Shown piece after piece: positions 25,649 through 38,923 of a stretch of DNA of 64,000 bases. A program made the translations under genes and the position numbers. Origin of the DNA: Niebla homalea (Eukaryota > Ascomycota > Lecanoromycetes > Lecanorales > Ramalinaceae). The notes under the pieces are model-generated. The model was not told the DNA's origin. It was given only the letters and a program-made list of their open reading frames with translations, and searched no databases. The DNA lies in assembly GCA_019925105.1 (NCBI GenBank), contig JAHGAU010000033.1:620001-684000 (forward strand), in the 5' to 3' direction. Position 1 is the first letter of the stretch, and each line of letters begins with the position of its first letter.

Positions 25649-26955
25649 TGTCAGCAGGTCTTTTAGCGTGCTCAAAATCGGTGTCGTTTCCTTGGCATTT
25701 ATGACTCCACCCCGCCCCCGTAAAATTTGTATATAGATTTTTAAATCCTTGATATTTTTAGATTTATCTTATAGACTTTTTGGTATTAAAGTTATTATAT
25801 AGTTTATAGGTAGCAATTAAGGTATAATTCGTATATTTATTATGGTATTATATACTCGATCGAACTTTTACTTTATTAACCTTCCTCGTCGCTCCTTTAA
25901 GGGTAATTATGGACCTTCCCCTTTACTTTTTTTACTTAACCTTTATAATAACCGTTCTCACGTATTTAGTTCCCAGAGATCCTTAATAAAGATCCGGAAC
26001 TTCTTAAAAAGCAGAATTAAAAAAAGGTAAAAAGGAAGGCTATTAAAAAAGGCCTATTAAATAAGCTAAAATCAATATATACCCGATAAGGTTTTATTAT
26101 TATTAAATATTACATTATTAATATTAAGGCTTATAAGAAATAAGATATTTTTTAAAAATATTAAATTAAAAAAGCTATTATTATTAAAGTTATTATTAAT
26201 TAAATAATTATTAAAAAAGAGGAAAAACGCTTAATTAAAAACAGACGCTTAAGGCTTATAGATTTACTTTAAATAAACGGGGAAGGTAATAATAATAAAG
26301 ATGGTTAAAGAAAATCTTTAATAAACGACTTAAGGGAATCCTCGTTTTTTAATAAACGTATAATTATTATTAATAATAAGTTTAATACTTTAAAGGAAAA
26401 AATTTATCGTTAATGATAAGCTTAACCTTATTTTTATTATATAAAGTATAATTTTAAAGCCTTTTTCTTTAAAGGTAAAGGTTAATTAAAAACTATAGTT
26501 AATAATAAATATAATAAAGATAACTTTATTAAAGGAGGCTTTAAGTTTAAAGTATTTAATATTAAAATTAAATAAATAATAAATTAAAAAGGATTTAAAG
26601 ATAAAATTAAAAACATTAAAGTATCCGTTAAATCGGATTACTTAAAAGCTATATTTAAGCGTACTTTATTTAAATCTTTTAATAATAAAATTTAAAGTAA
26701 ATAAATTAAATCAATTCTATTATAAAAGTATAAACGGTTTTTAGGATATCAGCTTAATATTATTATTAATGTTATAAATAAGTTTTAAGTTTAATTTTAA
26801 CTTTAACCTTAACCTTAGCTTAAATGCTTTCTTAAAGATATCGATTTATTAATTAAATCGCCTTTTTATCGTTGTAATAAAACTATTATATTAAAAAAAT
26901 AATTAAGTAAACAAAAGAATAATAATAAATAAACGGGTAATTATATTAATATATA

Positions 26956-27190
26956 GGGGCGAGCGTGGCGGAATGGCATTTTTGAGTGCAGAAGATAAAC
27001 TACAGAATGGTCGAACATTTTAAGGGTAGGGGACGATTTCGCCAAGAGCCCTTAAACCTTATCCGGTAAATTACGTGGTTAATATGGATAAAACAGTAAT
27101 AAATATCTGACGATTTACCGGTACCCGTAATTAACCTTAAATGAGCCTAGTTATTACATAGGGCCGGTAAAAAGGGGTTACGGGGATTTA
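26956..27190 (+). mobile_element. 5' part of a SINE-like element with Pol III-type boxes
   Basis: It begins GGGGCGAGCGTGGCGGAATG. An A-box-like TGGCGGAATGGC (26966-26977) and a degenerate B-box-like GGTCGAACATT (27009-27019) are spaced 43 nt, as in tRNA genes. It retains CpA/TpG and is the reference for the RIP-damaged copy ending at 11607 on the minus strand. Homology to that copy is clear for about 230 bp. Its 3' end was not found. It may extend toward 28862, or be truncated. Confidence 0.55.
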
Positions 27191-28876
27191 ACGTTAAAAG
27201 GTTAAAGTTGGGATTAAATAAGGTTAATCCGAAAAGTTATATAATAAAGTATTTAAGGTAAAGTTTAAGCGCTAAGAGAAATAAAGTTATATAATTGGGG
27301 CCGTTTCCCTTTAATTAAGCTTAATATTAGTATTAAATCCTTACCGCGGATTATAATATTAAAAAATAGAAAATTCTTAGCGGAAATAATAAATTAAGGA
27401 TTTAAGATAATTATTAATCTTAATCGGGTTAACGTAAAGACTCGGTCGTAATATTAAGGTAAATAACTGCGAGGGAGAGGTTTTTATTTAAATCGGATTA
27501 ATATTTAGGGTAAGAAGGCTAAGTTAGCCGATTATGGTTTCCTCTTCCCTTTTAAAATTGAAGCGATAAGTTTAAAATAAGTATAAATATTAAGATAACC
27601 GTAACTTAACCACCATAATAAAAGTAACTTCTATTAAATCCCGGTTAATAAAAGGAAGTATTATACCCTTTTTTAGCTTAAAAAAAGCCTTAAGGTTAAT
27701 CTTTTATTACTAATATTAACGGAACGTTTTTTAATTAACCCTTAAACCCTTTAAAGCGGTAATTAATTAATACCGTTGGTTTAAATATTATTAAATTCAG
27801 GAAGTTATTAACCACGGTAAGTTATAAGGAAAAAAAGGCTTAATATTAATAAGAAAAAAAGAAGTAAAAAGAAAGAGATTAAAATTGAAATTAAAGGATA
27901 TAAAGTATAATAAAAATATAAGTTTAAATAAAAGAAATAAAGATTATAAGGTTTTTACGTTTTAATACCGGGGGAGATGAATAAATTATAGCTTATTTAT
28001 TTTATTAATATTAATTAATTCCTCCGCTTTTATAATAGTATTTCTCGTAATATCCTTACCCTTTAATTTTACCTTATTAAATCTTAAATCCCCTTTTATT
28101 TTAAAGGTAACCTTTATACATATATATTTTTACTTTAACTTTATTGACTTTTATTTAGTTATTTAAATAAAGTATTTATTTATTTAATCCGATTAATAAA
28201 ATATATAAGGATAAGCTAATAATAAATAACTTTTAAAGCTAGAAAAGTTCGTTAATATAGTTTATTAAGAAGAAAAATTTATTTATTAAGGTTAAAGCGA
28301 TTATAAATAAAGAAATATAAACTATACGGGATTTAAGGACGATATCCGATTTATCCACCCGGATATATTAACGGGGTATAATTAAAGGTTTACTTAAGGG
28401 GATAATAAAGTACTTTAATAAGGACTTTAAGGAGTTTAAGGCTATTTACCGTATATATTATAAGCCGGCTCGTTAATTAATTAATATATAACGGCTATAT
28501 AATAATCTAGTATTACTTTTAAATCCTTATTTATAAATTTATTTATTCGTTTATTTAATTATTTATCTGGTTAATATAAAGCTTAAGTTCTTTTTAATAA
28601 GTTTTATAATTACCGTTAAATATATATTTACCTATATTATAACGGAAGTACTCTTTTATAAACTAATCGTATTTACTTACTTTTAAAGCGTACTTTAAAA
28701 AAAGCTTAAATTAATTTTAAAACTATACCCAGAGCTTATAATAATAACGTTTTATTTAAACTTTAAGTACGTTAAAAATAAGCTTAATAAAGTTAAAGTC
28801 CGGAAAGTAAAAGGATAAGTAATAAATCTTAAGCCTTACCGCTTAAATCGTTTCTTTTATTACCGGATTATAATAT

Positions 28877-31800
28877 TGATTGATTGATTGATTTATACTA
28901 CGGATCTAGCTAAGCTAATTCCGGCGTTCCTTAATACGCGGCCTTTTAACCTTATTAATAACCGTAAAAACCTGATACTTATAACGTTAAGGCAAAAACC
29001 GGCGTTTATTAAACCTTTACCCTCTATCCCTTAAGGTAAAGAATATTAACGGCCGTTTAGAAAGTGGTAATTTATTTATATATTTCTTATATTTTAACTC
29101 CTTTATAAAAATCAATAATATTATAACCGTATCTTTATAAAGGCTGCCTTTAAACTCGTTGCTTTTCCGCTTTTTTATATATTTATATTACCTTAATTTT
29201 ACGTAACGTTTTTAAATGTCCTTATTAATATTTACGTATTTAATATATATTCTTTTTATATTATTATCGTTATTAACTCCTTTAAAGACTTTTAATAAGC
29301 GTTTATTATTATATCTTTATAATTATAGAAGATACTTTCCGGTTTATATAATTAATATAACCGGTTTCCGCTTCTCTTTTTTTTCCTTAACCGGTAATAA
29401 GCCTTTTTTATAAAGTCTTTAATAACTTTATTTATCTCTATAGTAAAATTAAATTATAATAATCATCCGGTAAATATTATAAATTTAACGGTTACCCGGA
29501 TACTTCGTTTTATAAATAATATTTAACGGTAATTATAAGTATTAACTTTTATAATAAGTTTTAATTTAACTTCTATAAATAAAAGATAAAAGATAAGGAT
29601 ATATATAACGTTTTACTTTCTTTATTTATATTTATATCCGGCGTTTATCCGACTTCCGGTATATATAGTAAATAGGAAGTAAGTTAAACCGTTTTTATCC
29701 GTCCGGAGTTAAATTATTAATACGTTATTATTTTTTTTTATAATATTATAACGGCGGAGATACTTATTAATAATCTTTTTATTATTAAAAGCTAAGTAAT
29801 AATAACCTTAAGGTATAAAGTCTTTATATTTTTATTAATATTCGGTTTATTTTATTATAGCTTATAAAGCGATTACTATAGTTTTAATTTTTTAAATCCT
29901 TTTAATCTTAATCTTTTTTACGTTTAACGGGAGTTTATACGTATTTAAATTAACCTCCGGGATATTAATAAGGTTAATTTTTTTTTAATTTATTCCTATT
30001 TCGTCTTAATAAAAAAATGGATAAATATCTTTAATTTATTCTTTTTAACTTAAGGCTTATTAAGATTTTAGCGGATCCGCCCGTTTCTTATTATCGTAAT
30101 TAAGTATATATATCTTTTTAACCTTATTTAAGCGATTATTTAATTTAATAAAACTTTAATTAATAATATAAAAACCTTAAACTTTAATACCGGGATAAAG
30201 GTTACTTTATAAATACCATCAATTACTCTTAAATACCGGTTTTGGACTTTCTATAATATTTAAATAGGCTTTTTTTTATATCCCGGAGTACCCTTAAGTA
30301 TATATTAAATAACTATAACGTATATTATAGCTAATTTTATTACGGCCTAATAAACGGTCCGGGCCTTTTATAACGTAATTCCTTATATCGATATAACGAG
30401 ATAAGTAAGGCTTCTTTCCTATAAAGTTATTTTCTTTTAAATTTTTCTTATATAATCCTTTTAATTAAGCTTCTTATTTACTTAAAAATTAAGGACTTTA
30501 ATATTAATATCCGGTTTTACCGTAATTTTACTTAAGTTTATTATAACTATTATATTATATAGTTTTAAGCTTTTAATTATATAAATGAGTTTATATTTAT
30601 ACGGTATAAATTAAGCTTTATAGGTTTTTACTTATTAAAAATAGACTTTATAAGTTTATTTTAATTTTAAATAATTTATATATATAAAGATATTATAAGT
30701 TAAAAAGTAAACGTTATTAATAAAGTTTTTAACTTAAACTTTTTATTTTAACTTAATAAGCTTTTTAATTAATAAACCGTTAAAGAATAAGAATAATATA
30801 GGAAAAATAAGTAATTTTTAAGGAATTTCCGTTATAATAAGTTTTATCGGGCTTATTTTTTATCTTAAGTTAATTAACGTAACTTAATTACTTAAGAAAC
30901 TTTTTATTTATTTAATTAAGAAAAATAATATTTTTTTCTTCCTTAAGTTATATAGTAATTTTTAATAGTTTACTTTATTAAAGGTACTTATAATATTGAA
31001 AGAAAGAAGACTTATAATATACCTCTTTTTATAACCTTATATTATATATACGCCGTTAATTAATCCTTTAAGGGCTTATTTTATTGACCGATTTCTCTTT
31101 ATTTTTATTTATTAATTAAGGAAAAGTCCGTAATTCTTTATATAGTCATTAAGGATCTTTATTATTACCGTTTTTAAAACTTTCCTTAATATATAAAAGA
31201 ATATAATAAGTTTATAAGACTTTACCTTAAAGTAATCCGGCTTAATAAGCTTCTTAAGGATAATTGTTCTTATTTTTTTAAACTTATATAAATAGTAACC
31301 GATATTAAAGTATACTTGAAAAAAAAAAAAAAAACCTTCTTAAACGGCAATATTACTATTAATAGGAATCTATTAAAGATCTTATTCGGTCCCGGGGCTT
31401 TATCCTTCTTTAATTTATTAATCGTTTTAATTATTATTTCTTATATTATTACCTTATTTATTAATACGGGATTAAGATATATAATATTATTAATATTATT
31501 TAAATTAACCTTTAATAAAGGGGGGAAAAATGTTCCTTTAAGGGCCTTAATCTTATTGTTAAAAATATTAATTAATATATTATCGGATTTCTTAAAGGAT
31601 AAGAATTTAAAAATAAACTTTGGTTTTTTACTTTATTCTTTATTATACTTTATTAACTTTTAAATATTATGAAATAAAACCGTTAAGTTATATATTGTAA
31701 ATCGAAAGTATATTTACTTAACCTTTTTAATAGTTTTTTTTTATTTTTCTTGAATAATTTTTAATTAATTAAGTATTTTTTAATTTTTATACTTAAAAGT

Positions 31801-34703
31801 TTACTTTATTAGCCTTTTCGTTTTTATGGTCGTAATTATATATTTTTTATTTTAATAAGTTTTAACTTTTTAAAAGGGTTTCGTTATTAAGATTATTTTA
31901 TTAATTATTTCGTTTAATACCTTTATTATTCGCTTTATAAAAAGGTTAATCCGGTTTTTATTATTTAATTAAAAAAAATCCGTGAATTATATTATTATTT
32001 TTTCCGTTTTTATATAAACCTTTATTATCTTAACCGTTTTTTACGCCCTCCTTATTGGTAATAATAAGGTTATATTAATGGTTTAATCTAAGGTTATTTA
32101 TATTGGTATATAATTTGAGTTATATTTTAAGTCTTTTCGCGGCTTATACGTTATAATTACGCCGGTAACCTTTTCTATATTAAAAATTAAATTAATTGTC
32201 GTTTTAAATTTATAACTTTTTTATATAATAATCCTTTATAATATTAATAATAAGAAATTAGCTTAAGCAATAATTATTAATAGGTTATCCGATTTAATAT
32301 AATTTATCGTACGTTCTTTTTTATTTTATATATAATAATATAAGTTAAAGTTTTTAAATAATATATATTTATTTAAAATAATTAAAACTTTTTTAAATAA
32401 CGGTATTATAAACGGTTTTTCCCTATTAACCGGCAACGGATTATATATATTATAAATATTAAGGTCGCTTTTTAAGTTTTTTTCCCTTATAATACGGAAT
32501 ATATAAAGGTTTTTATTATAATAAGTAATACCTTAGCTATTTATATTAAGCCGCTTATTTATAAAGAAGTATATTTTAGTTATTTTATCCTTTTTAAAGG
32601 TTAAATAAAACTCTTCCCCCGGTTTAATAAACGAATATATATACGGACTATACGGTAATTCTTATATTATTATAATATTAATATCTTTGATTTCTTTAAA
32701 CTTAAATATTGGTATTATTACTTTAATTTTTTTATTACGGACGTTATATTATATTACTCTTAAAAGCGTTAATATATTATATATTAACCTTTATAAAGGC
32801 TCCCTTATTTATATCCGTTTAAGTTACGGACTTCTTATTAAAGTCGAGCGTTTTTTAATTTAATATTTTCCTGACTATTATTAAAAACGTAAAATAGTTA
32901 ACTTTTAAAATCGGGATCATAAGGAGCTTCCTTTTTTTTACTTTATTTATTACCGTTATTTACCCTTTATTATTTAATTAATTAAATTCATATCTTAAAA
33001 TTATCTTTAATTAACCTGTTAAATTAATTCCGTACGTATTATACCGTTGGATTTTCGCGGTTATCTGGGTCTCCTTACGTTTAATCTTTTTAACTTTTAT
33101 TATATATTTAGAATCCTATATTAAGTATCCTTCCTTATTATATATAACGTATTTAAACGCGTCCTTTATAAGCCCCTTAATTATTAATTTTATATACTTA
33201 TAGGTATCATAACCCTTAACGTAAACCGTATATTTTATAATATTAAAGTATTTCGTAATAATATATTTATAATTTTAATATTTAAAATATTAATAAATAT
33301 CCGCTATTTTATTTTATAATTAAGTTATTTTAAGCGATCCTTCTTTAATAATCCTTTTATTTAAGATATTATTATATATTTTTATTAACGTTACGCTTAA
33401 TAAAATAATAGAATACCTTTTTATATATCTTAAAGAGTTAAATCTCCTTATTATTGGAGGAAGCTTATAATTAACAATTTTAAGCTTTAAGTAAAGAACC
33501 GTATTTTCTTTTTTTTTATATTCCTTAATATAGCTTCTTTTTTAATTTTTATAAAACGTAATAAATATATTTTATTTATTATAATAATAAATAATTACCT
33601 TAAAACCTTAATTAACTTATATTTTCTTTTATTAATTTAAGCTTTAAATTTTTTTAAATTTTCTTTTACCTTTAATAACGTTATATTAAGGAAGATATCT
33701 TTATTTTATAGTTTACGTACCGCAATAATTTATTTTATTAATAATTTTATTATTATTTTAAAAGTTTTTATTAATTATAGCGGGTTTATTTTTATAATTA
33801 CGTTTTTTTTTTATTATTAAATAAACGGATTATTATTATTTTTGCCTTCTTTAATATGGTTATTCTTTCCTCCGTTATCCTTTTATTCTCTGCCACAGGT
33901 ACTTTTTTTATTACCTTTATCATTTAACTTTCTTTTACTTAAAGGGTTACCGTTTTTGTATTTTTATTTTATATTTTTAACCTTAAACCGCCGTCTTTAC
34001 TTTTTATTAACGCTTTTATTTCCGCCCCTTAAAAGCTTTATAAGCGCTCCGCCTCCTTTAGCTTTATTTTTACCTTTATATAGAAGTCTTTTATACTTTT
34101 TAAGTTAATTTATAATATCGGTTAAATTTTTAATATAATGTCCTTTTATTTTATTATAAAGAATCCTTTTAAAGCTTTTACCGTTTCCCCTACCGCCTTT
34201 TTATTTTTTTTTACCGGGCGATATATTATCTCCGCTTTTTATTTTTAATCCCTTAAAATCCCGTTTTCCTTATTAACTTTAATTCCCTTTTATATACCCT
34301 TAATAGTACTTTTACCGCGGTCTTTCTATTTTTTCCCCCCGCTTATATTCTTCGTTATTAATATTATACCGATTTTCTTACCCTTTTATTTACTTATTAT
34401 TTCCGTATTATTATTACGTATTTTACGTACTTTAATATATATATTTTATTAACCTTAATTCCTTTATTTACTTTAAGTATTATCCGGTTTATTATTATTA
34501 TATTACCCGTATACGTCGTCGCCGTTTCTATTAATATAGGCTATTTACCCGTTTATTACCTTATTCTTAACTATTACGTTACTTCTACTTATCGCACTTA
34601 ATATACTCCCCTCACTATTACTAAAGCTATACATATACGCATCGTTTTGGACCTCTGGGGTCCCTTTGTTCGTCGCCATCCTATCTAAATTATCTCTATT
34701 ATT
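28877..34703 (-). mobile_element. ~5.8-kb LINE (non-LTR retrotransposon), RIP-mutated
   Basis: The element lies on the minus strand. Its 3' end at 28877 carries a (CAAT)n tail. Its 5' end near 34703 keeps less damaged sequence, such as GACCCCAGAGGTCC within 34640-34675. A 14-bp duplication CCGGATTATAATAT flanks it (28863-28876 and 34704-34717). Tail type, duplication length and size all suit fungal LINEs of the Tad/I kind. Reverse transcriptase motifs cannot be read because RIP has filled all frames with stops. Its last about 60 bp match the SINE-like element at 10869. Confidence 0.65.
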
Positions 34704-35649
34704 CCGGATTATAATATATATTAACGTTATTAAGGCAGATAACGCTATTAAAACCTAAGAATCGATTATAATAAAATAAAAGCTCGTTTCTAAGCTACTT
34801 TAAAAAAGCCTTAAGGTTATAGTAGCCTTTATATATACCGGTATAAGGTAAATACCTATTTATAATATACGTAAAAAATACGAATTAACTATTATTATGG
34901 TTTATATCGTCTTAAAATTAAGCTAAATCGTTAATAAAATTATATATTATAAATCGTTAATAGCTTATTATTTTAAAAAACGATTTATTGATAAAGACGA
35001 GTTACCTTACGGTAAGATTTAATATATCCATTTATTACTTATCCCTTAAAACCTAACTTTAAAAGCTTATTTTTTATTTTTACTTTTAACTTATACTTAT
35101 TTCTCTTAAAATCCGGTTTACCGTTAATTATAATACCTTTATACCTTACTCTTTACTAAGGAATTTAATTAATTTATCTTAATACTTTTAAGGAAAAGCT
35201 CGTAAATATTATATTAAGTTCTTTTTTACCGTTATATAAATCCGGCGTAAATAATTAACCTTTATAAGATAAAATAGATTAATATATTTATATATTTATA
35301 TATTTTATCTATATCTTTAAGTTATATAAGTTGAGTAATTAACGCGTTTAATAATAACCTTAAGTTTTTAATAATTATAAAAAAACTTACTATAAATAAA
35401 TTAAGCTTTTAGATCAAAAAAAAGGATTATAATAAGAAGGAGTTAAAGGTTAAAAGGATCTAGGACTCGTACGTTAACTTTAATATTATATTTATTACCG
35501 GTATAATATATAAAAGCTTTAATAACAACGGTTTATTAATAATTAAATTAAAAATATTATGGATTTATACATTTATATATAAATTTTGCGGGGTCGGGGT
35601 AGAGTTATAAATGCCAAGGAAACGACACCGATTTTGAGCACGCTAATTG

Positions 35650-36113
35650 GCACTTCTCCCCAGTGTGAAAAGTCGACGAGTTCGACATGTAACAATACCG
35701 TACTGGCAGTCATAACATTGCGATTGCTATTTAGAACCGCTTTACCCGGTACTAATATGCAGGAAAGCGCCCGCTGGGCCAGACCCTATAACTACTTGAT
35801 CGCAACTGGAATCACTGGGCAAGGGCATACCGTTAAGACTTCGTCAATGACTTTCTTCCTGAATCCCAGCTGCCAGAGCAGTGACGTCGTGGGCTAGCTG
35901 CGCCGAGTGGGTGATAACGGCGTTGTAAACGGCGTGCAGGGTTACTGAGAGGGGGGGTGTACGCATCACGCTTGGTGCAATATGTTCTGGACGTTTTCTT
36001 GGATGCGGTACTGGTATTGTGATGGAGAAGTTTTCTGAGGCGAGGGCAAGGGCGAGGGCACTGAAACTGGATGGTCTGTTGACGAAGCCGGATGGTTCGA
36101 CGATAGATGTTGC
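35650..36113. other. Intergenic, start of the large GC-balanced block
   Basis: Composition returns to gene-like. An open frame runs to 35897 but begins inside the transposon terminal repeat and has no recognisable content. A short GGGCAAGGGCGAGGGC-like tract lies near 36040. Confidence 0.5.
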
Positions 36114-36647
36114 ATGTCAGCGAGGGTTCAAGGTCTCCCGTAGGCTACCGCAGTATCCTGCGGGATAATGCGCCCAGCCGAGGTTCCATTTAGCTGAGAG
36201 TTACCACCAAAAATGCTCTCGTTAAGCGTACTCTCCTATGGAATACCGTAGTCTCTGAAGATGAAAATTTTAGTAGCCCCTAAAGCCCCCTGGAGCCGGC
36301 CCGAATACCACCCCGTAAGCTACCCAAGGCCACCCCAAAAGCCACCCTGACGGCCACTATTCGTAAGGAGTCAAATACATACATGCGCAATAGTATTGGG
36401 GTGTGCGTAAGTCCCTTAAAGGCTCAGTGTACGGCGGTAGTGAGAAGTAAGACACCTTAAGAACACCATTTACATTTGCGATGGGAGAGTGTACTCAACG
36501 AGCATGAATTTTGGTGGTACTCTTAGCCGCACGGTACTTCGGCGTGGCGCGGTCTCCCGTGGGATATCGCGGTAGTCCATGGGAAACCGCGGTTGCCCAT
36601 GGGATAAAGTGTGCGGCCCATGGGCTACATGATACCCTCGCTGACAT
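36114..36647. mobile_element. ~530-bp inverted-repeat (MITE-like) element
   Basis: The ends are perfect inverted copies, ATGTCAGCGAGGGT (36114-36127) and ACCCTCGCTGACAT (36634-36647). Imperfect complementarity continues inward over at least 120 bp. For example GTTACCACCAAAAATGCTC near 36200 matches the inverse of the sequence near 36505. The right arm has several CCCATGGG/CCCGTGGG palindromes (36560-36625). No convincing target duplication was found. It encodes nothing and lies just downstream of the nuclease-like gene. Confidence 0.7.
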
Positions 36648-36903
36648 ACAAGATAGACGATGAGGGGAGCTCTGGGGGAAATGCTGGAATCGCAGGCGCT
36701 GGATGTGGCATAGGATTGAATCCCGATTATGCATTCCGTGAGCCAGGGCTTGGCGCCGCTGGTGAAAAGGCTGTATATACAGCCCATTCAGCGAAGTCAA
36801 GACTGCTATATGTACGGCGAATAGAGGAAGATGAATCGATGGAAAGATTGCCTTGGGATAAGTACCGGTATCTACGTATACGGACCGATCAATGTGCCCA
36901 GCT

Positions 36904-38462
36904 TCAAGTGATGACACTGTGGAACCAAGGCCGCCACGTCTGCTCTGCCCAGCGGGTCAAGTAATGTAAGACGGCAATGATTTTGTAGGTATCGAAGCAG
37001 GTCCTCGTGCTCCCAATGCCCAGCATCTGCCACACCAGCGTGCGCCGTTCTCCTCCATCCTTGACCTGCGATACGATCAGGAGATGCCACTCGTGCCCCT
37101 GCACAATGATCAACGGCATCGCGGGGATGACCAGGTCCTCCGAGACCCGCGGTTGCGGGGAGCGATAATCGGGCAGCTTGCGCAAGCGCGTCATCAGCGA
37201 GGAGATCCAGATGGCCAGCTGTGGTTTCCCATCTGTCCAGCTCTTGTTTGGTGCCTTGGTCTCGATGTTGATCGCAATCGGCATGTCTATAGCCTCTCTC
37301 ATCGTCACGTTATTCCAGCTCTTGACATAGGCAGAGGGTAAAGGTTGTAGCTTGCTCCATGCGGCAGTGATCTTCGGATCCGGTTTCAGGACGAAGGCAT
37401 AGTCAACGACGCGCCTGGGAAGTCTATGGTCGTCGGGTATGAGGTCTTTAGGGTCAACGGAGGCGGTTCTTCTGCGCAGGTTGCCCGCCCATCAGCATCA
37501 TCTCCTAGCTAGAAGCTAGTGGTAAGGGAAGGGAGACTGGGCTGGGATGGCAGGCTTACAGGGAACAGATTCCCAGCGTTTGAGCATGAAGCGAAGAGCT
37601 GAGTGCCTCATCAAGGACCTTGTGATGAACCTGATCATTCCAAGTGAATTCGTGCGCTCGCCTTGCTTCGCAGCTCATGGCTTTATTGACCAGATCCTGC
37701 ACTGTTTCCAGTGGGACGACGGAGCCGAGTTTTTGAGGGTACTTGGGATCGTGGGCTTCGGGATAGGCGAAGCGTTTGCGTTGAAAAGGATTGAGGGGGC
37801 TTTTGCTGCTGGCGTAGTGGGCTAGCTCTTTCTTCTTTGCGACAAATTAGCACCCCTGCCCTGCACTATAGACTGGAAATCGTCTCTCTCTAACCGTGTG
37901 ACCGAGTATGCCTCTGTTGTCTGCTAGAGGCTGAATGCCATCCAGCAAGGCTTGCACATCTTCAGCCATCTCTATTTCCGGCCAGTTGAAATCGTAGAAC
38001 AACACCGGCATTTCAGCATGTTCAAGTATGGTCATCTGTTTTGTCGGACTAACGCGACCACTTTGGTGGGATACGATAGCATCGGTATCGCCGCTCTCGG
38101 CACTGGCCGAAGAGCTAGAATCTGGACGAGGGAGGAAGGGTTTACTCTTCACGGGATTGCTATGCCTGGTCTGCCTGGTCTGCATTTTCGATGGCCTTGG
38201 TGTTTCCTCATTGTCGGTCATAGCTCTTGAATCAATGCGCTTTCTCTTGTATGCTCTGGTAAAGGGATATACGGGACGGCAGTTCTCTTTATCGTCCTCG
38301 TCGAAGCGGTCTAGTGAAGGTGCAGTGGATCTGCGCAGAACCAAACTGGGTCAGCTGTACTTTCATACTTCGTTCCCTCCTTGTAAGTTGCAATCAACAG
38401 GAAGGAACGTACATGTCTTGCTGCGTTTCTGAGATGTGGTCAAGCCAATCTTCAATTCCCAT
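36904..38462 (-). CDS. PD-(D/E)XK nuclease-like domain protein, 4 exons
   Basis: Exons on the minus strand are 38462-38413, 38330-37895, 37834-37560 and 37471-36904, totalling 442 residues in frame. The start MGIEDWLDHISET is typical of a fungal family of PD-(D/E)XK nuclease-fold proteins. A low-complexity Ser/Arg/Lys-rich N-terminal region follows (to about residue 110), then a helical region and the nuclease core. Visible core residues are Asp277 (RRVVDYAF) and Glu324-x-Lys326 (AINIETK), followed by PQLAIWISSLMTRL and the conserved end YLTRWAEQTWRPWF. The intron at 37559-37472 has GTAAGC and GCGCAG. The one at 37894-37835 has a TGCTAAT branch-like site but a weaker GTTAGA donor. Biological role is unknown; the family is expanded and variable in Pezizomycotina. 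It looks intact. Confidence 0.82.
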
Positions 38463-38733
38463 GTTATTAGAGTCACGAAGAATTCGATCAGAGTGAATGA
38501 CGACGTGAATAATATTCATGTCAACAATGAATATAAACAAAAGGCTGGCTCGCTGGCAAAACCTCGGCTGAATCCGGAGCGGCAAGACTGTACGGATCTT
38601 GCGTTTATCCGAGCTACGTCTGCAGGAAATTTACAGCAAAGTGCTCTAATATACACGTGTAATGCGAGTTTCTTGGCACGGCTATGACGTCTCAACAATC
38701 CGTGCCCCTTTGCACACACTCCCTCAGATCCCC

Positions 38734-38734
<1 letters not shown>

Positions 38735-38768
<34 letters not shown>
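38735..38768. repeat. (CT)n microsatellite
   Basis: A 34-bp uninterrupted CT run upstream of the nuclease-like gene on its 5' side, followed by a short (AGC)n tract. Confidence 0.9.
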
Positions 38769-38771
<3 letters not shown>

Positions 38772-38923
38772 GTACTAGCAGCAGCAGCAGTACCAATAAG
38801 ATCACCACCTCATTCCGCCCGCCTCGCCCGCTTCATCCTTCTCCTCCCACCTGTCCCGCAGCACCCTCCTCTCTCCCCCGGCTCGCCGCCTGCGCTCTCA
38901 TCACTCTCACCCTCATCTTCACA

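Larger units (their letters stand above)
25666..35643. mobile_element. 10-kb inverted-repeat-bounded unit (probable Tc1/mariner-type element with nested insertions)
   Basis: The left end (25666 inward) and right end (35643 inward) are inverted copies over about 95 bp. Both start GCGTGCTCAAAATCGGTGTC, and the few differences are mostly transitions of the RIP type. Both ends abut TA (25664-25665, 35644-35645), compatible with Tc1/mariner insertion. If the LINE (5.8 kb) and the insertion starting at 26956 (up to about 1.9 kb) are subtracted, about 2.2 kb remains, a normal mariner/pogo length. No transposase frame survives. A two-bp duplication is weak evidence in AT-rich DNA, so the superfamily is tentative while the inverted repeat is certain. 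Confidence 0.75.

Noticed and set aside
31316..34108. Hydrophobic frames of 115 and 88 residues that look like membrane proteins
   Set aside because: Ile/Leu/Phe-rich translation of RIP-mutated AT-rich DNA inside the LINE; such frames occur by chance at this composition.
36470..36964. Several frames of 105-140 residues on both strands
   Set aside because: They overlap the inverted-repeat element and each other, with no family or splice support.
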